In this document: one piece after another, positions 36,085 through 48,187 of the stretch | Numbering within the stretch: position 1 is the stretch's first letter | How the letters are laid out: every line of letters begins with the position of its first letter | Translations under genes and position numbers: made by a program | Assembly: GCA_019454045.1 (NCBI GenBank) | Contig: SKCR01038152.1 | Coordinates: 62,001-126,000, forward strand | Direction: 5' to 3' | From: Zanthoxylum bungeanum | Lineage: Eukaryota > Streptophyta > Magnoliopsida > Sapindales > Rutaceae | DNA length: 64,000 nt | Notes under the pieces: generated by a model | Databases searched by the model: none | Seen by the model: only the letters and a program-made list of their open reading frames with translations | Told to the model about the DNA's origin: nothing

Positions 36085-36460
36085 AATTAGAATTAATCTG
36101 GGATTAATTAAGAGAGAGAATTAATCTGGGATTAATTAAGATGGAGAAATTAATCTGGGATTAATTGAGGTATTATTTAATCTGGGATTAAATGTGTTTT
36201 GAAAAGAGAGAACGCGATTATTTGGAATTAATTGATAAAATAAATTTAATAGTTAAATTTGATTTTTCTATTTAATTTATTTGTATGAGCTAAAATTAAT
36301 ATATCGGATATATTAAAATGAATTGGATTTCATTACGAAATTAAAGTTGGACTTTTATACGAACGAACGAATTAATTTAGAATTAATTTGTAAACGACAT
36401 TCGTAATATATTTGCGAGGCATCGTTATTTAATTAAATTAGATTTAATTATTTAGCGACG
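36085..36460 (+). repeat. Triplet-spaced palindrome array, E1 5' LTR
   Basis: Three copies of AATTAATC-TGG-GATTAATT at 36091, 36119 and 36148, then TTTAATC-TGG-GATTAAA at 36176. Further on are AAATTTAA-TAG-TTAAATTT, TTAATATAT-CGG-ATATATTAA, AAAGT-TGG-ACTTT and TAATTAAAT-TAG-ATTTAATTA. The palindrome sequences differ but the three-base centre is nearly constant. Confidence 0.85.
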
Positions 36461-37033
36461 AAAGTTCGTTTAAAATAATCGGATTAACCGAACCGAGCCG
36501 CGGCAAATATTCGTAGAGACATTTTGAGTTTTGAATTCAAAATTGTGGGGCCCACTTCACACATGTCACACATGTGAAGTGGGGGTTGGAAAGTGGTTGG
36601 CATTTAAGCCAAACCACTTACTTTCCAACTACTTGGTTTAGGTGAAACCAAATTACCCCACTACATGGTTTTGGTGAAAAGGGTAAAACCCTTTAACAAA
36701 ACCCTAGCTCTCTCTCTTAACACATTGTAACCACACTTGAAACAATTGGAACCCTAATACACAAAATGAGCGTGAGTTTCATCTTGCAAAGGGGCGTGAG
36801 CTTCTTATCTCTTTCTCTTTGATTTTGTGGCAAAATCAACAAAGCTAGCACTTGGAGAAATCAACTAAGGTGATAGGGAAACTACTTCAAGAGTGGAATC
36901 ATCACTTAAAGCTTGGAATCAACAAGGAACGATCTTGTAGATCTTCAACTCAAAGCTTGGATCAACAAAGGAGCATCTTGCATCTTGGATCTTGATCTTC
37001 TTCTCAAAATTTTAAAAGCCAAATCCGTTCATT

Positions 37034-37041
37034 GTAAGTAT
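37034..37041 (+). promoter_or_regulatory. Conserved splice-donor-like site in E1 U5
   Basis: GTAAGTAT followed by ATTCCGC lies about 80 bases before the LTR end. It recurs at 45136 in the other E1 LTR and, on minus, at 33880 (E3), 19108 and 26560 (E2, as GTGAGTAT). Confidence 0.45.
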
Positions 37042-37118
37042 ATTCCGCAACTTATATTGACTTTGTGAACATTTTTCATGCTTATTAGATCCTTGGCATG
37101 TTCTAGGAACACTAACAA

Positions 37119-37132
37119 TGGTATCAAGAGCC
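37119..37132 (+). other. Primer binding site of E1
   Basis: TGGTATCAAGAGCC lies two bases after the LTR end; one inserted A distinguishes it from TGGTATCAGAGCC (initiator tRNA-Met). Confidence 0.85.
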
Positions 37133-38727
37133 AATTTTAAGCATGAAAATTTTAGGGTTCATGAGACTAAAATTTGGGGCTTTATGTTTTGAGCATGATT
37201 CTTTCAAATTGATGCTTTGAGCATGCTTAGATTATGTTAACTTAGAGTTTGCCATGATTAGATTTGAAATAAATTGATTGGATCAAATTAAAAAAGTTAG
37301 GGTGGCCGAATACTATAGCAGTGTACAGTGCAGTTTTTGATTTTTTGTAACATGAAATGATGTGTTTAAATGCATGTTTTAAATGTTGATTGTTGGTTTG
37401 ATTAGATTAGAATCAAAGTCAATAATGTTTATGTTAAAATCAAAGAGCTTGTTGAGCATGAAATGATGATTTAGGATTCAATTTGTGTTGAGCATGAAAT
37501 GATGTATTTTGGCTTCATTTGTGTTGAGCATGAATTGATGGATTAAGCATGATTAATTAAGTTAATTGGTATTTTGGAAATATTGAGTTTAATTAATTAA
37601 TCATGGCTAATACACTTTAATTAAGTAATTGTGATATTTGGAATATTATAATTATGTTAATAAGCCTTTAATTATGAATTGGGCTAAAAGTGTGTATTTG
37701 GGCTTAATGGGCTTGGTTTGACTAAGTTTGGTTTTGGACTTTTGGATTGGATCCAAGTGGGCCCAAATCAATTCCATAAAGTCCAAATACATCACTTGGC
37801 CCTTTAAAGAATTTAATTGGGCCTAATGGGCCTAAATTGATTTGTTGGCAATAGGGTGATTCCTATTGGCCTTGGCATTTTGGTTTTGATCCATTATGGC
37901 CAAAGCCCATGCCTTAAGAATCAATTAAAAGCCCATTGGACTTTAATTGAAATGACATTGGATGTTATTGGGCCTTTGAGACCCATTAAGATTGGATTTG
38001 GAATCCAAGTCTTTAAGGCTTAAAAGTAAGTGTATGTATTTAATTTGGAATTAAATTGGAATTAGTATTGAATACAATAAATTGGATTTAAGTTGTAGTT
38101 CATATAATTCAAGAATACTTACTTTGAGTATTTATTCTTAAACGAGTTTGACTCAAGCAAATCAAATCGTTGTATGAAATTATATGGTCATTAATTCAAA
38201 GATTAATTAATTGGATTAAATTGATTGAATAACATGATTTGTATGAATACATGAATGTGTTTGTAATAATCATTTATATCGGATGGATATTAGAAGGGCA
38301 AGGGCAGTTTTGGAAATTGTTGTAATAAGTTTGGAATTTATTAAATTGGACCTACGTGTCCAGCCTTTATCTCTCCTCTCTCATTGTATTTCTCTTCTCA
38401 CCTATTCCCCTCAATGTAAATGAGGTTTCTTTATTGTAATTTGTAATTGGGTAGAAGTTAAATAGTTCTAGCCGGGGAGAGGAAAGGGAGTGATTTTTTT
38501 TCTAGGAACAATTTGTGAGATATCCATCTGCATATCATTATTAATTTATTTAATTATACGCGCTTTATTATGTATTTAGAATGCATGTTTAAGGGTGTAA
38601 ATGATGAGACCTTAACAAAGATAATAAATTGGTTGCCAATTTTGCACGCAGAAAACCCTCACAACATATTAAGCGTTTTTTCCTTCCATTGAGTGATTCT
38701 TACTCAACTCAAGATCCAAAGTTGGCA

Positions 38728-39110
38728 TTGGTTTGTTGGCCAAAGTCAAGACCTTTGTCAATTGCGGATGTGTTTGAATCATGAAGTTTTGTTCCATATC
38801 GGTGTCTTGTCCAAGTTGTGATTTGTTGGCCAAAGTCAAGATCACTTCTTGTCCATCGACATTGATACGAAGCTTTCCATGTCAATGGGTTCCGCTTAAC
38901 TGGGATCATTAAGTTTGTTGTGCCAAAGCCAAGGCTTAGTTGATTCAGAGGAAAAAGGTTAGGTAATATATTCGATATATTGGCATATATAAAATTAATA
39001 TTTTTCGGACTTGGATGTCCACCTACTGGATCTAGAATTGGATGGGATCCAATTGATCTTTGAGATCTACCTAGTTAAATATCATACAGCTTGTTGGCCA
39101 AAGTCAAGTT
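38728..39110 (+). repeat. Four dispersed copies of a TTGTTGGCCAAAGTCAAG motif in E1
   Basis: Copies near 38731, 38824, 38917 (variant) and 39091, spaced about 93, 93 and 174 bp. Equivalent copies are in E2 (24541, 24640, 24731) and E3 (31862, 32031, 32129, 32221). Each has the palindromic core TTGGCCAA. Confidence 0.75.
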
Positions 39111-39699
39111 TGTGTGTTATTTAACGGGATCCTAGCCCACTAGGAAACTGGTTTCCCGAGTACTCAACAGAGGGTTAGAGGCTCGCCGAAAATAGTGGGA
39201 GGCGAGAATTAAATTTGCAATATTCGTTTAATTACTTGCCGAATCGCTCAATCAATATCATTCGTCAAATATATATTATTTATTAGTTGGACTAATATTT
39301 AATTGTTGTTTTTAATAACATTGGACTGTAATTCAAACTATTCATTAATGTTTATTTTATAATTGGATTAAGTAATCATATAATTGAATTAACCAATTTA
39401 ATTATAATTGATTAATTGGTTGGATGTAGTAATCATTATAATAAATAGTACCGATCATTTATATTTGATTATATAATTGGATTATGTATCAAATCATATT
39501 TGATTTTAACCAATAAAAGTATACTTGATTAAAGATTTGGACTATAGTAATCATTATATTAAATAGTACCTGAAATCGTTATTAATAGTTGACTATTAAA
39601 TCAAGATTAAATTGAAAGATTAGTGTTTAAAACATTATCCTAGGGAAAATGTGTTTAGACGACTTTAATTTTCAAATTGGGAATAAAATTTCAGGATGA

Positions 39700-40250
39700 T
39701 CCTGGAACTAATAAGTTACTTTATTTGATAAAATAACATATTAGGCCTAAGCCCAGAGTTAAGCAAATAGTAGAGCATGATCTTTGGAAGATTCATGTGA
39801 TGATAACTTTAGTGCTTAATTCATTACTTGTCATAATGACTCCTTAATTTCTTAATCAGAACTAAGTATTAGATCCTTAAAGTATGATAATGAATTGAAG
39901 GATCTTCATAGATCTATTCTTAGATCTTAGAAGTATTAAATTGGCAATAAACAACTCTTGGAGAGTTAATAACTATTCTCAAGGAGACCAAAGTCAAAGT
40001 TTGCATAAGGCAAGTAGCGCAAGGCGCATCTTACTTCGATATTCTAGAAGGCCAATGCTTGGCCAAAGACTTCTGGAATGAGAAAAGGGCAAAGGCAAAA
40101 TCATTATAATCTTCTAGGAAGATAATGACATATCCCAAGATATCTGCCTAAATTGTGGCAAACGGGGTCATTGAACCGTGACTGCCGTATGGACAAAGCA
40201 GACATGAAGGAATTGAAGACAAGCAAGGCTCGACTTCAATATTTTTGTCA
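39700..40250 (+). pseudogene. E1 copia gag C-terminal remnant with zinc knuckle
   Basis: The sense strand carries a decayed gag ending in a zinc knuckle at 40145-40185. The start reads CLNCGKRGH, giving C-X2-C-X4-H. One base is missing before the last Cys, so the final X4-C is out of frame. Upstream, sequence around 39960-40140 is charged and Lys-rich but full of stops. In an intact element gag forms the particle and the knuckle binds RNA. It lies upstream of integrase, as expected for Ty1/copia. Confidence 0.65.
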
Positions 40251-40684
40251 AAACATTATGTTCACTACTAGTATTAAAATTAGATTTTGAATACTTAGTG
40301 TGGTACATAAAATATATGTATTGATGTTCAGAATCTGTTTTGAACAGGATACTGACATCATTTGAGATTAATCTGCGAATCGGAAACGGGACGACGTCCG
40401 CTGTTTCAACCGTAGATACCTAAGTTTAAGGAACTACCCTTCGGGTATGTACTTAAATTAGGAAACTGTTAAATATAACTAGTTTGACTAGAAATAATCT
40501 CTATATCGTGTATAACTCGTTGCGAATATACCTTTATATTCTAGAACACTAAAGTGTTTTTTTTATAAAGATGATATTGAGATAAACACATTAGATGTGA
40601 ACAACAGTATTTATATTTTGAATATAAATAAATCTCAAACATATAACATGACAAACAAGTAGCTCAAACTGATTTGATCAGATA

Positions 40685-41240
40685 AAACTTATTTGTGGCA
40701 GTGTTGTCTGGGACACATTAAACAAGACTCGTATATCCACACTTCTGAAGAGTGGATACTAGAACAGATTTGATTCCATTCAAATGAAGTTTACGAATCT
40801 AGTTTATTAGGCAAAGTGCCTAAAACAACCACCTTACTTGGTAGAAGTATAAATAATGCCACCGATCTATTAGCCCTCGTTCATAGTGACGTAAGTGGGC
40901 CCATATCAAGCTAGGCTAAATGGGAAATAAATGTTTCGTGACCTTTGCAGATGTGGCATCTCGTTATGGTTATGTGTTTCTTATGAAGCACGAATCGGAA
41001 ACTTTTAGAGTTTCGACACGAAGTGGACAAATAGATCGGCTAAAGTATTAAAACATCACGATTTGACCATGATGAAAATACTTAAGCAATAAGTTTCTCA
41101 TATACTTGAAAGAGTATAGTATTCTTTCAATGAGGACTCCTCCTGGAACACGTCAATTTGACGGTGTGTCCGAACGGAGAAACCGAATTTTGTTGGACAT
41201 GATAAGGTTGATGATGAGTCGCTCTGAACTACCATTTTCC
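40685..41240 (+). pseudogene. E1 copia integrase remnant
   Basis: Three landmarks follow in order. LWQCCLGH near 40693 is the gag-pre-integrase motif LWHxRLGH with His changed to Gln. HSDVSGPISS near 40883 is the first catalytic Asp region of the integrase core. VSERRNRILLDMIR near 41165-41214 is the conserved segment after the core. Stops and frame changes separate them. It is the best-preserved integrase of the three E elements but is not functional. Confidence 0.75.
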
Positions 41241-41865
41241 TTCAAAAGGGATAAGCATTAATAGTGCAATACTTATTTTGAATAAGGTTCCATAAAAATC
41301 TGTTTGACAGATTTAATATTAGATATAAACAGGAAAGAAACTGGGCTTTCTCACTCCTGATGATTTGGGAATGCTAGGCATACGTTTGGATGATATCAAA
41401 CTAGAACCCAAATTGGATAAGTGCCTAATATAATTGGTTATCCTAAGGAAACCAAAAGTATAGTACTTATACAACTCACTAGAGAACAATGTAATTGTTG
41501 CTCACCATGCGGTTTTCCTAAAAGGAATACCGGTATGCAGTGGTAAGTGGGAGGATAGTAAAACTCGATGAGAATCGGAGTAATACTGTTCAAGGCACCT
41601 AGTCCTTAATGGAACACAAACAGTTCATCAAGGATGAAACTGTACTAGTAATCTTCGAATACATAAGAACCGCGTAGGTCGGAGAGAGTCAGAAAACAAC
41701 CTGGGGTATGGGTTTCTGATCTCAACTCATAAAGATATCAATCTTATTGAGGAATACGAACTGACTACGTATAAGGAAGTGATACAAGGTATCGACTCCC
41801 TATCATGGCAAAGTGCCATGAGTCCAAAATGGATTCCATATATAACAACTACGTTTGGACACTAG

Positions 41866-42410
41866 TTGTTGTACCACAAGGCATTGTGCCTATTGGTACT
41901 ATATAAGTCTTCAAGGAAGACATACATGGAAGGCAACATACCAACGTACTATGCTAGGCTTGTAGCGAAAAGGTATCGTTATCAACATTGTGTTGATTAC
42001 AACGAAATCTTTATCTTTTGCCACGTTAAATCCATTTGGATAATGCTTGCTGATGCTGCATGTTTCATTCATGAAATATGGCAGCTGAACGTCAAAATCG
42101 CTTTCCTTAAACGGAAACCTCTTTGGAGGATGTTTACGACATCCTGACGATTTTGTCGTATCAAAACTAGCAAACAAGGTTTGCAGGTTAATCAATCCAT
42201 GTATGGATTCAAGTAAGCATTGGGTTCTTGGAACTATCGTTTTGATGTAATCATAATGGTGTATGATTTGATTCAAAACAAATATGATTCTTGTGTATAT
42301 AAGGAGATTAGTGGGAGCACTGACAATGATGTCCTAAATAATGATGATATGTCATTTCTTGGAAATGATATTCCCATATTACAATCGGTGAAAGCTTGGC
42401 TTTCATGAAA
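41866..42410 (+). pseudogene. E1 copia reverse transcriptase remnant
   Basis: A 93-codon open piece (41866-42147) encodes ARLVAKRY, VDYNEIF, KSIWIMLADAA and EIWQLNVKIAFLKR, the classic N-terminal RT blocks of copia elements. The first catalytic Asp is lost (NVKIAF in place of DVKTAF). After a frameshift a second piece (42220-42408) includes the region of the usual YVDD box, here decayed, then LGNDIPILQSVKAWLS, matching the IGNDIPxLQSVKxWLS block. Not functional. Confidence 0.75.
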
Positions 42411-42589
42411 ATTCTCCGTAGAATTCTTGGGAGAAACAACCTTTATTCTAGAAATAAAGATCTACTGGGATATATTTAAAGTTGTTAACACTCTCCGAGA
42501 ACTCGTACATTGAAAAATGTACGTGACTTGGTGTCTCATATATTTTGAGCATATGGAGTCACAGACAGGTCAATCCAAGTGATAGTCAC

Positions 42590-43136
42590 TGGATTGATAT
42601 TAAGAACATCCGTTAGTATCTTCGAGAACTAAGGATGATGTCTTATACTATGGAGATGGAAAACTTGAAGTGACTGGGATCACTGTAGCAAGTTTCCTAA
42701 CCGATAAAACGACTTAAGTCGCTAAACGGTACTATACAGTTTGAATAACGGAATAGTGAGCTGGAAATCTTCCAAGCAAGATACTGTTACCGAATAAACA
42801 ACAAATGCGGGTCATTGCTGCGGCTGAGGCAGCAATAGAAGCCATCTGGGTCCATATCAAATCTAATTAGATTAGATATAGTTCTGTTAGCAGCTGAGCT
42901 AGGCATCAGCACAGGCTAAAGAATTAATGGTCTCATCAACGATCCAGATATATACTTAAACTATTCATCTGATTCGTTCGGATCATACATCGTGGCGATG
43001 CGATGATCTAATAAATCGCATCAGACGATAATCATACAAATCCGCTGACGAAAGCCTTTCCTAACCAATTTAAGCGAACCGTACATAGTTCGGGTGTAAA
43101 ACACTCGAGTGACAGGCTATAGGCCAAGTGGGAGAT
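42590..43136 (+). pseudogene. E1 RNase H remnant and polypurine tract
   Basis: Landmarks are DVLYYGDGKLEVTG-like sequence near 42640, the AAEAAIEAIW block near 42818-42850 and a Lys/Arg-rich tail. Then follows AAGTGGGAGAT immediately before the LTR at 43137, which is the polypurine tract that primes second-strand synthesis. Frames are broken. Confidence 0.7.
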
Positions 43137-45220
43137 TGTTGGACAATTATGACCCATAGCGTCACTATTTGTACAGATCATGGTGTTGTTGTACAAATTA
43201 ACTATGTGACAAAGAAATTGCACTCTAATCATTTGTGATTAGATCACCTAGATGTATAAATGATATGAGGTCCCTATGATTAGTTCCTGGATTGAGATGA
43301 TATGAGACAGTATCAGTCCACGAAGGATTAATCATTAAATATCCCTAGTCGTAGTATTATCGAGACTGGACATCGATAATGCGGAATAGACTAGTATTAC
43401 ACTTGTGCGTGTTATGTGAGATCATAACGGCATAGTTCTCATATATTTGGGTATAGGATACTCATGCAAGTGTAATAGGAGGTTGTGTTTTACCGATGGT
43501 ACGGAAAACAGCTTCGCTCTGGATAGACCCCTCGGAATTCCATTGGTAGTATGACTATGTGTCTATGGAAGTCCGAAATCAGGGTAGGTGTATTTGGTCT
43601 TAACCTGAGACTTGCATCGCTAATATTTGCGACAATCGGTATGCTTTAGTTTTGGTCGTCCAGGGCTTTAACCGGTTCTGTGTACGCCAATGCTGGGTAT
43701 ATTGAGAATCGTAGAGTATTGGGTGTGATGTCAAGACGGAAGTGTCACTCCAGTCATAGTGGAGATGATGTCACGTAGGATACGATACTAGTGCTCTTAA
43801 GTATTACAGTCATCGGGATATTATGACTAGGTCATGTATATCCGATAATAGAGACTAGTTACCAGACATCGGACATGTGCTTCGTACGGGGCAGACACGA
43901 CTCCAGCCCCAGGCCTAGCACGTGACATCCGATACTGGATCGCAATACGCAATGCTACGTATACTACGCCTGACATAGATTATATATTCCAGTAAGAATA
44001 TTTCTGGAGAATTGGGTAGGCACGGTGCTTTGCTAGAAGCCAACCATGTCTTGTAAATCGGTAAGCACGTGGTACGAGGTACGCACGTATTCGGATAATC
44101 CGATGACCGTATTTACTGTCAACATATCCAGAGATCTCTTGGGTCGCTTCCCAATGATTCACCGATGACAGTTGATTTAAATTAGAATTAATCTGGGATT
44201 AATTAAGAGAGAGAATTAATCTGGGATTAATTAAGATGGAGAAAATTAATCTGGGATTAATTGAGGTATTATTTAATCTGGGATTAAATGTGTTTGAAAA
44301 GAGAGAACGCGATTAATTTGGAATTAATCGATAAAATAAATTTAATAGTTAAATTTGATTTTTCTATTTAATTATTTGTATGGCTAAAATTAATATATCG
44401 GATATATTAAAATGAATTGGATTTCATTACGAAATTAAAGTTGGACTTTTATACGAACGAACGAATTAATTTAGAATTAATTCGTAAACGACATTCGTAA
44501 TATATTTGCGAGGCATCGTTATTTAATTAAATTAGATTTAATTATTTAGCGACGAAAGTTCGTTTAATCGGATTAAACGGAACCGAGCCGCGGCAAATAT
44601 TCGTAGAGACATTTTGAGTTTTGAATTCAAAATTGTGGGGCCCACTTCACACATGTCACACATGTGAAGTGGTGGTTGGAAAGTGGTTGGCATTTAAGCC
44701 AAAACCACTTACTTTCCAACTACTTGGTTTAGGTGAAACCAAATTACCCCAACTACATGGTTTTGGTGAAAAGGGTAAAAACCCTTTAACAAAACCCTAG
44801 CTCTCTCTCTTAACACATGTGTAACACAACACTTGAAACAATTGGAAACCCTAATACACAAAATGGGCGTGAGTTTCATCTTGCAAAGGGGCGTGAGCTT
44901 CTTATCTCTTTCTCTTTGATTTTGTGGCAAAATCAACAAAGCTAGCACTTGGAGAAATCAACTAAGGTGATAGGGAAACTACTTCAAGAGTTGGAATCAT
45001 CACTTAAAGCTTGGAATCAACAAAGGAAGGATCTTGGAGATCTTCAACTCAAAGCTTGGAATCAACAAAGGAAGCATCTTGCATCTTGGATCTTGGATCT
45101 TCTTCTCAAAATTTTAAAAGCCAAATGTGTTCATTGTAAGTATATTCCGCAACTTATATTTAATTTGTGAACATGTTTTCATGCTTATTAGATCCTTGGC
45201 ATGTTCTAGGAACACTAACA
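43137..45220 (+). repeat. 3' LTR of E1 (2084 bp)
   Basis: Nearly identical to 35048-37117. The palindrome array is at about 44186-44560 and includes CGATTAATT-TGG-AATTAATCG and ACGAATTAATT-TAG-AATTAATTCGT. An open frame at 44949-45170 with a repeated KAWNQQRK peptide arises from a direct repeat in U5 and is broken in the other LTR. Confidence 0.9.
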
Positions 45221-46031
45221 GATCCAGTATCAGATGATCACATGTAAGCCCTGGGGCTGGTTCAGTGTCTGCCCCGTACAAAGCATATATCGGATCACAA
45301 GCAACTAGTTTCTTTATTATCGGATAATCATGACCAAGTCATATTATCCTGATGGTTGCAACCCATTAGAGAACCAGTTTTGTATCCCTGCGTGATCATC
45401 ATCTCCATATGACTGGAATGATACTTCCATCTTGACATTACACCCAACATACTACGATTCTCAATATACCCAACAGAGGCGTACACAGAACCTGTTAAAG
45501 CCCTGGACGACCAAAACCAAATTATATTGATTGTCCCAAGTATTAGCGGTGCAAGTCTCAAGTTAAGACCAAATACACCTACCCTGATTTCGGACTTCCA
45601 TAGACACATAGTCATACTGCCAATGGAATTCCGATGGGGTCTATCCAGAGCGAAGCTGTTTTCCGTACCTTCGGTAAAACACAACCTCCTATTACACTTG
45701 CATGAGTATCCTATACCCAAATATATGAGAACTATGTCGTTATGCCCTCACAACACGCACAAGTGTAATACTAGTCTTTTACGCATTTATCGATGTCCAA
45801 TCTCGATAATACTCTGACTATGGATATTTAATGATTTATCCTTCATGGACTGATACTGTCTCATATCATTATCAATCCAGGAACAAATCATAAGGACCTC
45901 CTATCATTTATACATCTTGGTGATCTAATCACAAATGATAAGAGAGCAATCTCCTTTGTCACATAGTTAATTTGCACAACAATACCATGATCTGTACAAA
46001 TAGTAACACTATGGGTCATAATTGTCCAACA
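45221..46031 (-). repeat. 5' LTR of E3, second piece
   Basis: Continues 33797-35047 after E1; 45221-45225 is the GATCC duplication. Ends in TTGTCCAACA at 46031. With the first piece the LTR totals about 2.06 kb, the family size. Confidence 0.88.
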
Positions 46032-46530
46032 TATCCTGCAATGATCTTCTTCCTCTGGATTTCTTTATTCCTCAAGGATCTCTAAGCTTCTTCCTTACTT
46101 CTTTTCCCTCTTTCCTTCTTCTTCTTCTCCTCTCCTTCTTCTTTTCCCTCATATTTTCTCACGGTTTCTACTTTCTTTCACTCCTCCATTTAGTTCTCCC
46201 TCTCTTGGTATTAAGGAATAGTGATTCCTTATATAGGGGGACTTAATTGATATAAAAAAAAATTAAAGTATCTAGAAAAATGAAGAATTTTTGAGATTTA
46301 TCACTTGTGTCCGATTTTACTATTCACCCAGTTTTGACTTGCATTTTTGACCCGGTTCTAGTCTGATTTTGGAATATGTATAACTTGGAAATTGTAGGTC
46401 TCGGTCTAAGAATTCCGACGATATAAAATTCATAAAATTTCGAGTTTGTATGAAAAAGTTATGCCCCAAATACCATATATAGTACAAAAGGGCATACGGT
46501 ACAGTTTCTTCTCGGGACCTCAAGAAATTT
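46032..46530 (-). repeat. 5' LTR of T1, second piece
   Basis: Matches about 5668-6168 of the left T1 LTR, including the purine-rich leader, a GTAAGG donor-like site and TATATAAGG (46229-46235 minus). It breaks off at GAAATTTA near 46530 before the LTR end, where an unrelated copia fragment starts. Confidence 0.8.
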
Positions 46531-48130
46531 ACCGATCATTCCCAAAGCCTTAACATAATCATTAAGTATCACATACTTTTTAAATAATTTTGACGTCCTA
46601 TTAAACTTATATGGAAGTTGTCTAAGGGTCTTTTCATCTTATTAATTATGTAGTTCCATTTTAGTTTATCACTCTCACATATGACTTCACTAAGTTAATT
46701 CTTTTCTGCAATCATCAACATCTAATGCTAACATACCAAGTAATAAAATGATTTTATTACTCGGGATCGTAGAATGATTAGTCTATTAAACAGAATACAA
46801 TATTCTATTAAACAGAATAAATAATAAACTTTACTTGTAGATCCGACACGCAAGTACTAGAATAAATGATATACTTTACTTGTACATCCGACGCGCAAGT
46901 ACTTTCAATCATATAACCATTATATAAAAGAAAGTTTCAAATCTAAAATAGATATAATATATATGTAATTGTATGAACGGATGGAACCTTAAATAAATAT
47001 ATGAATAAATGTTACTGGAGCTTAATTCCAAGAGTATTGAAACTAATTCGGTTACATTCAATAGCAACGAATCAAATCATATAAGATTCGATAACTCCCA
47101 CTAACCAATTCCATCAAAATAGAATCATGGAAGTTTAATATTGAGTAAGAATCATATTCATTAAATAACTTTTAGAACTAATTGCCATATATTCATGTGT
47201 TTGATCATATCAAACATCTTCGAACAATTCAAAGACACACAATGAATTTCTAAAGATACAATTTTCAACACTATATATAAAATATCTTTGAACTATTCAA
47301 AATATTCTATCCGAGTTTCATTAGAAACATATTGACAGTTCTTGAACAATTTAATACGTCCAATATATTCTTTATCAGAAATACGTAACTAAGTCAATAC
47401 AAATCATCAATTAAGTTACAGAGCATAGAATACTATCTAAGGTGATTTCTATTTCATTAAACTACATACATCCAATGTATTGGTTTAATAAATATGTGGT
47501 CCAATGACGATCATTGGTTAAACGAGATTCAATCACATCCTAAATATAATATTCATTAAATGGATAAGGATAAGTGGTGTGATCTTATATCAGACCATCC
47601 TTTACCATACGAAACAAACATCTAATGCTTATGTGATAAAAATACATATAGCATGGTTCTAAGCTATTTAGTTAATCGAATATTTTCTTAATGTTTAAAT
47701 TTTAATTAACGACACTATTAGTCATATTAAAATAACCAAAAACTATTTATACAAAACAAGTAACTATCCAATAGTCACAAGTTCTGATACCAAATATCAA
47801 AAAAGCCATTAAATATTATTTTAATTAACTAGACGGGAGATCTAGTATCCAATACATATAGTCATCGTATTATGAAAATCGATATTCTCTATACACAACT
47901 ATACATATGTCATTTCTTAAGCTTTATAATTTGCGTTCAATTTTTCACAACAATTGCAAATAATAGATTAGCAACTATGTCATACACGTGACTTCTAAAA
48001 GTCACTAAAAGCTGAGAAACGTCATTATAAGATAAACAAATACTAAATGGGTTTTCTTAATGCTAGTCAAGAATCTCAAGACATGAACTATTCAAGTCAA
48101 TTCTTACTGCAAAAGAAACAGTTCTAACTA
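46531..48130 (-). mobile_element. F copia interior fragment, minus strand
   Basis: The reverse complement matches 61390-62905 of the F element at the right end of the window, including a stretch around TTCATCTTATTAATTA. No open frame is left. It belongs to the 5' half of the F interior. Confidence 0.65.
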
Positions 48131-48187
48131 GATTATTATATCCATAAAATATATCTATTTAGATCATAACTGGGTATTGTGCCTAGT

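Larger units (their letters stand above)
35048..37117 (+). repeat. 5' LTR of E1 (2070 bp)
   Basis: Starts TGTTGGACAATTATG and ends AACACTAACA. Matches the LTR at 43137 almost throughout. Contains the palindrome array (36085-36460), a larger hairpin (36551-36583, arms CCCACTTCACA/TGTGAAGTGGG), AAAGGGT-AAA-ACCCTTT near 36680, and a GTAAGTAT donor-like site at 37034. Confidence 0.9.
35048..45220 (+). mobile_element. E1: Ty1/copia element, complete ends
   Basis: Plus-strand element of 10.17 kb flanked by the perfect duplication GATCC (35043-35047 and 45221-45225), inserted in the E3 5' LTR. It consists of LTR 35048-37117, primer site 37119-37132, interior, polypurine tract 43124-43136 and LTR 43137-45220. 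The two LTRs differ mainly by single-base indels and a few substitutions, so insertion looks recent. Yet gag, integrase, RT and RNase H are all broken. Order gag, integrase, RT, RNase H fixes it as Ty1/copia. Confidence 0.9.

Noticed and set aside
44949..45170. 73-codon frame with repeated KAWNQQRK
   Set aside because: Made by a direct repeat in E1 U5; the corresponding frame in the 5' LTR is broken.
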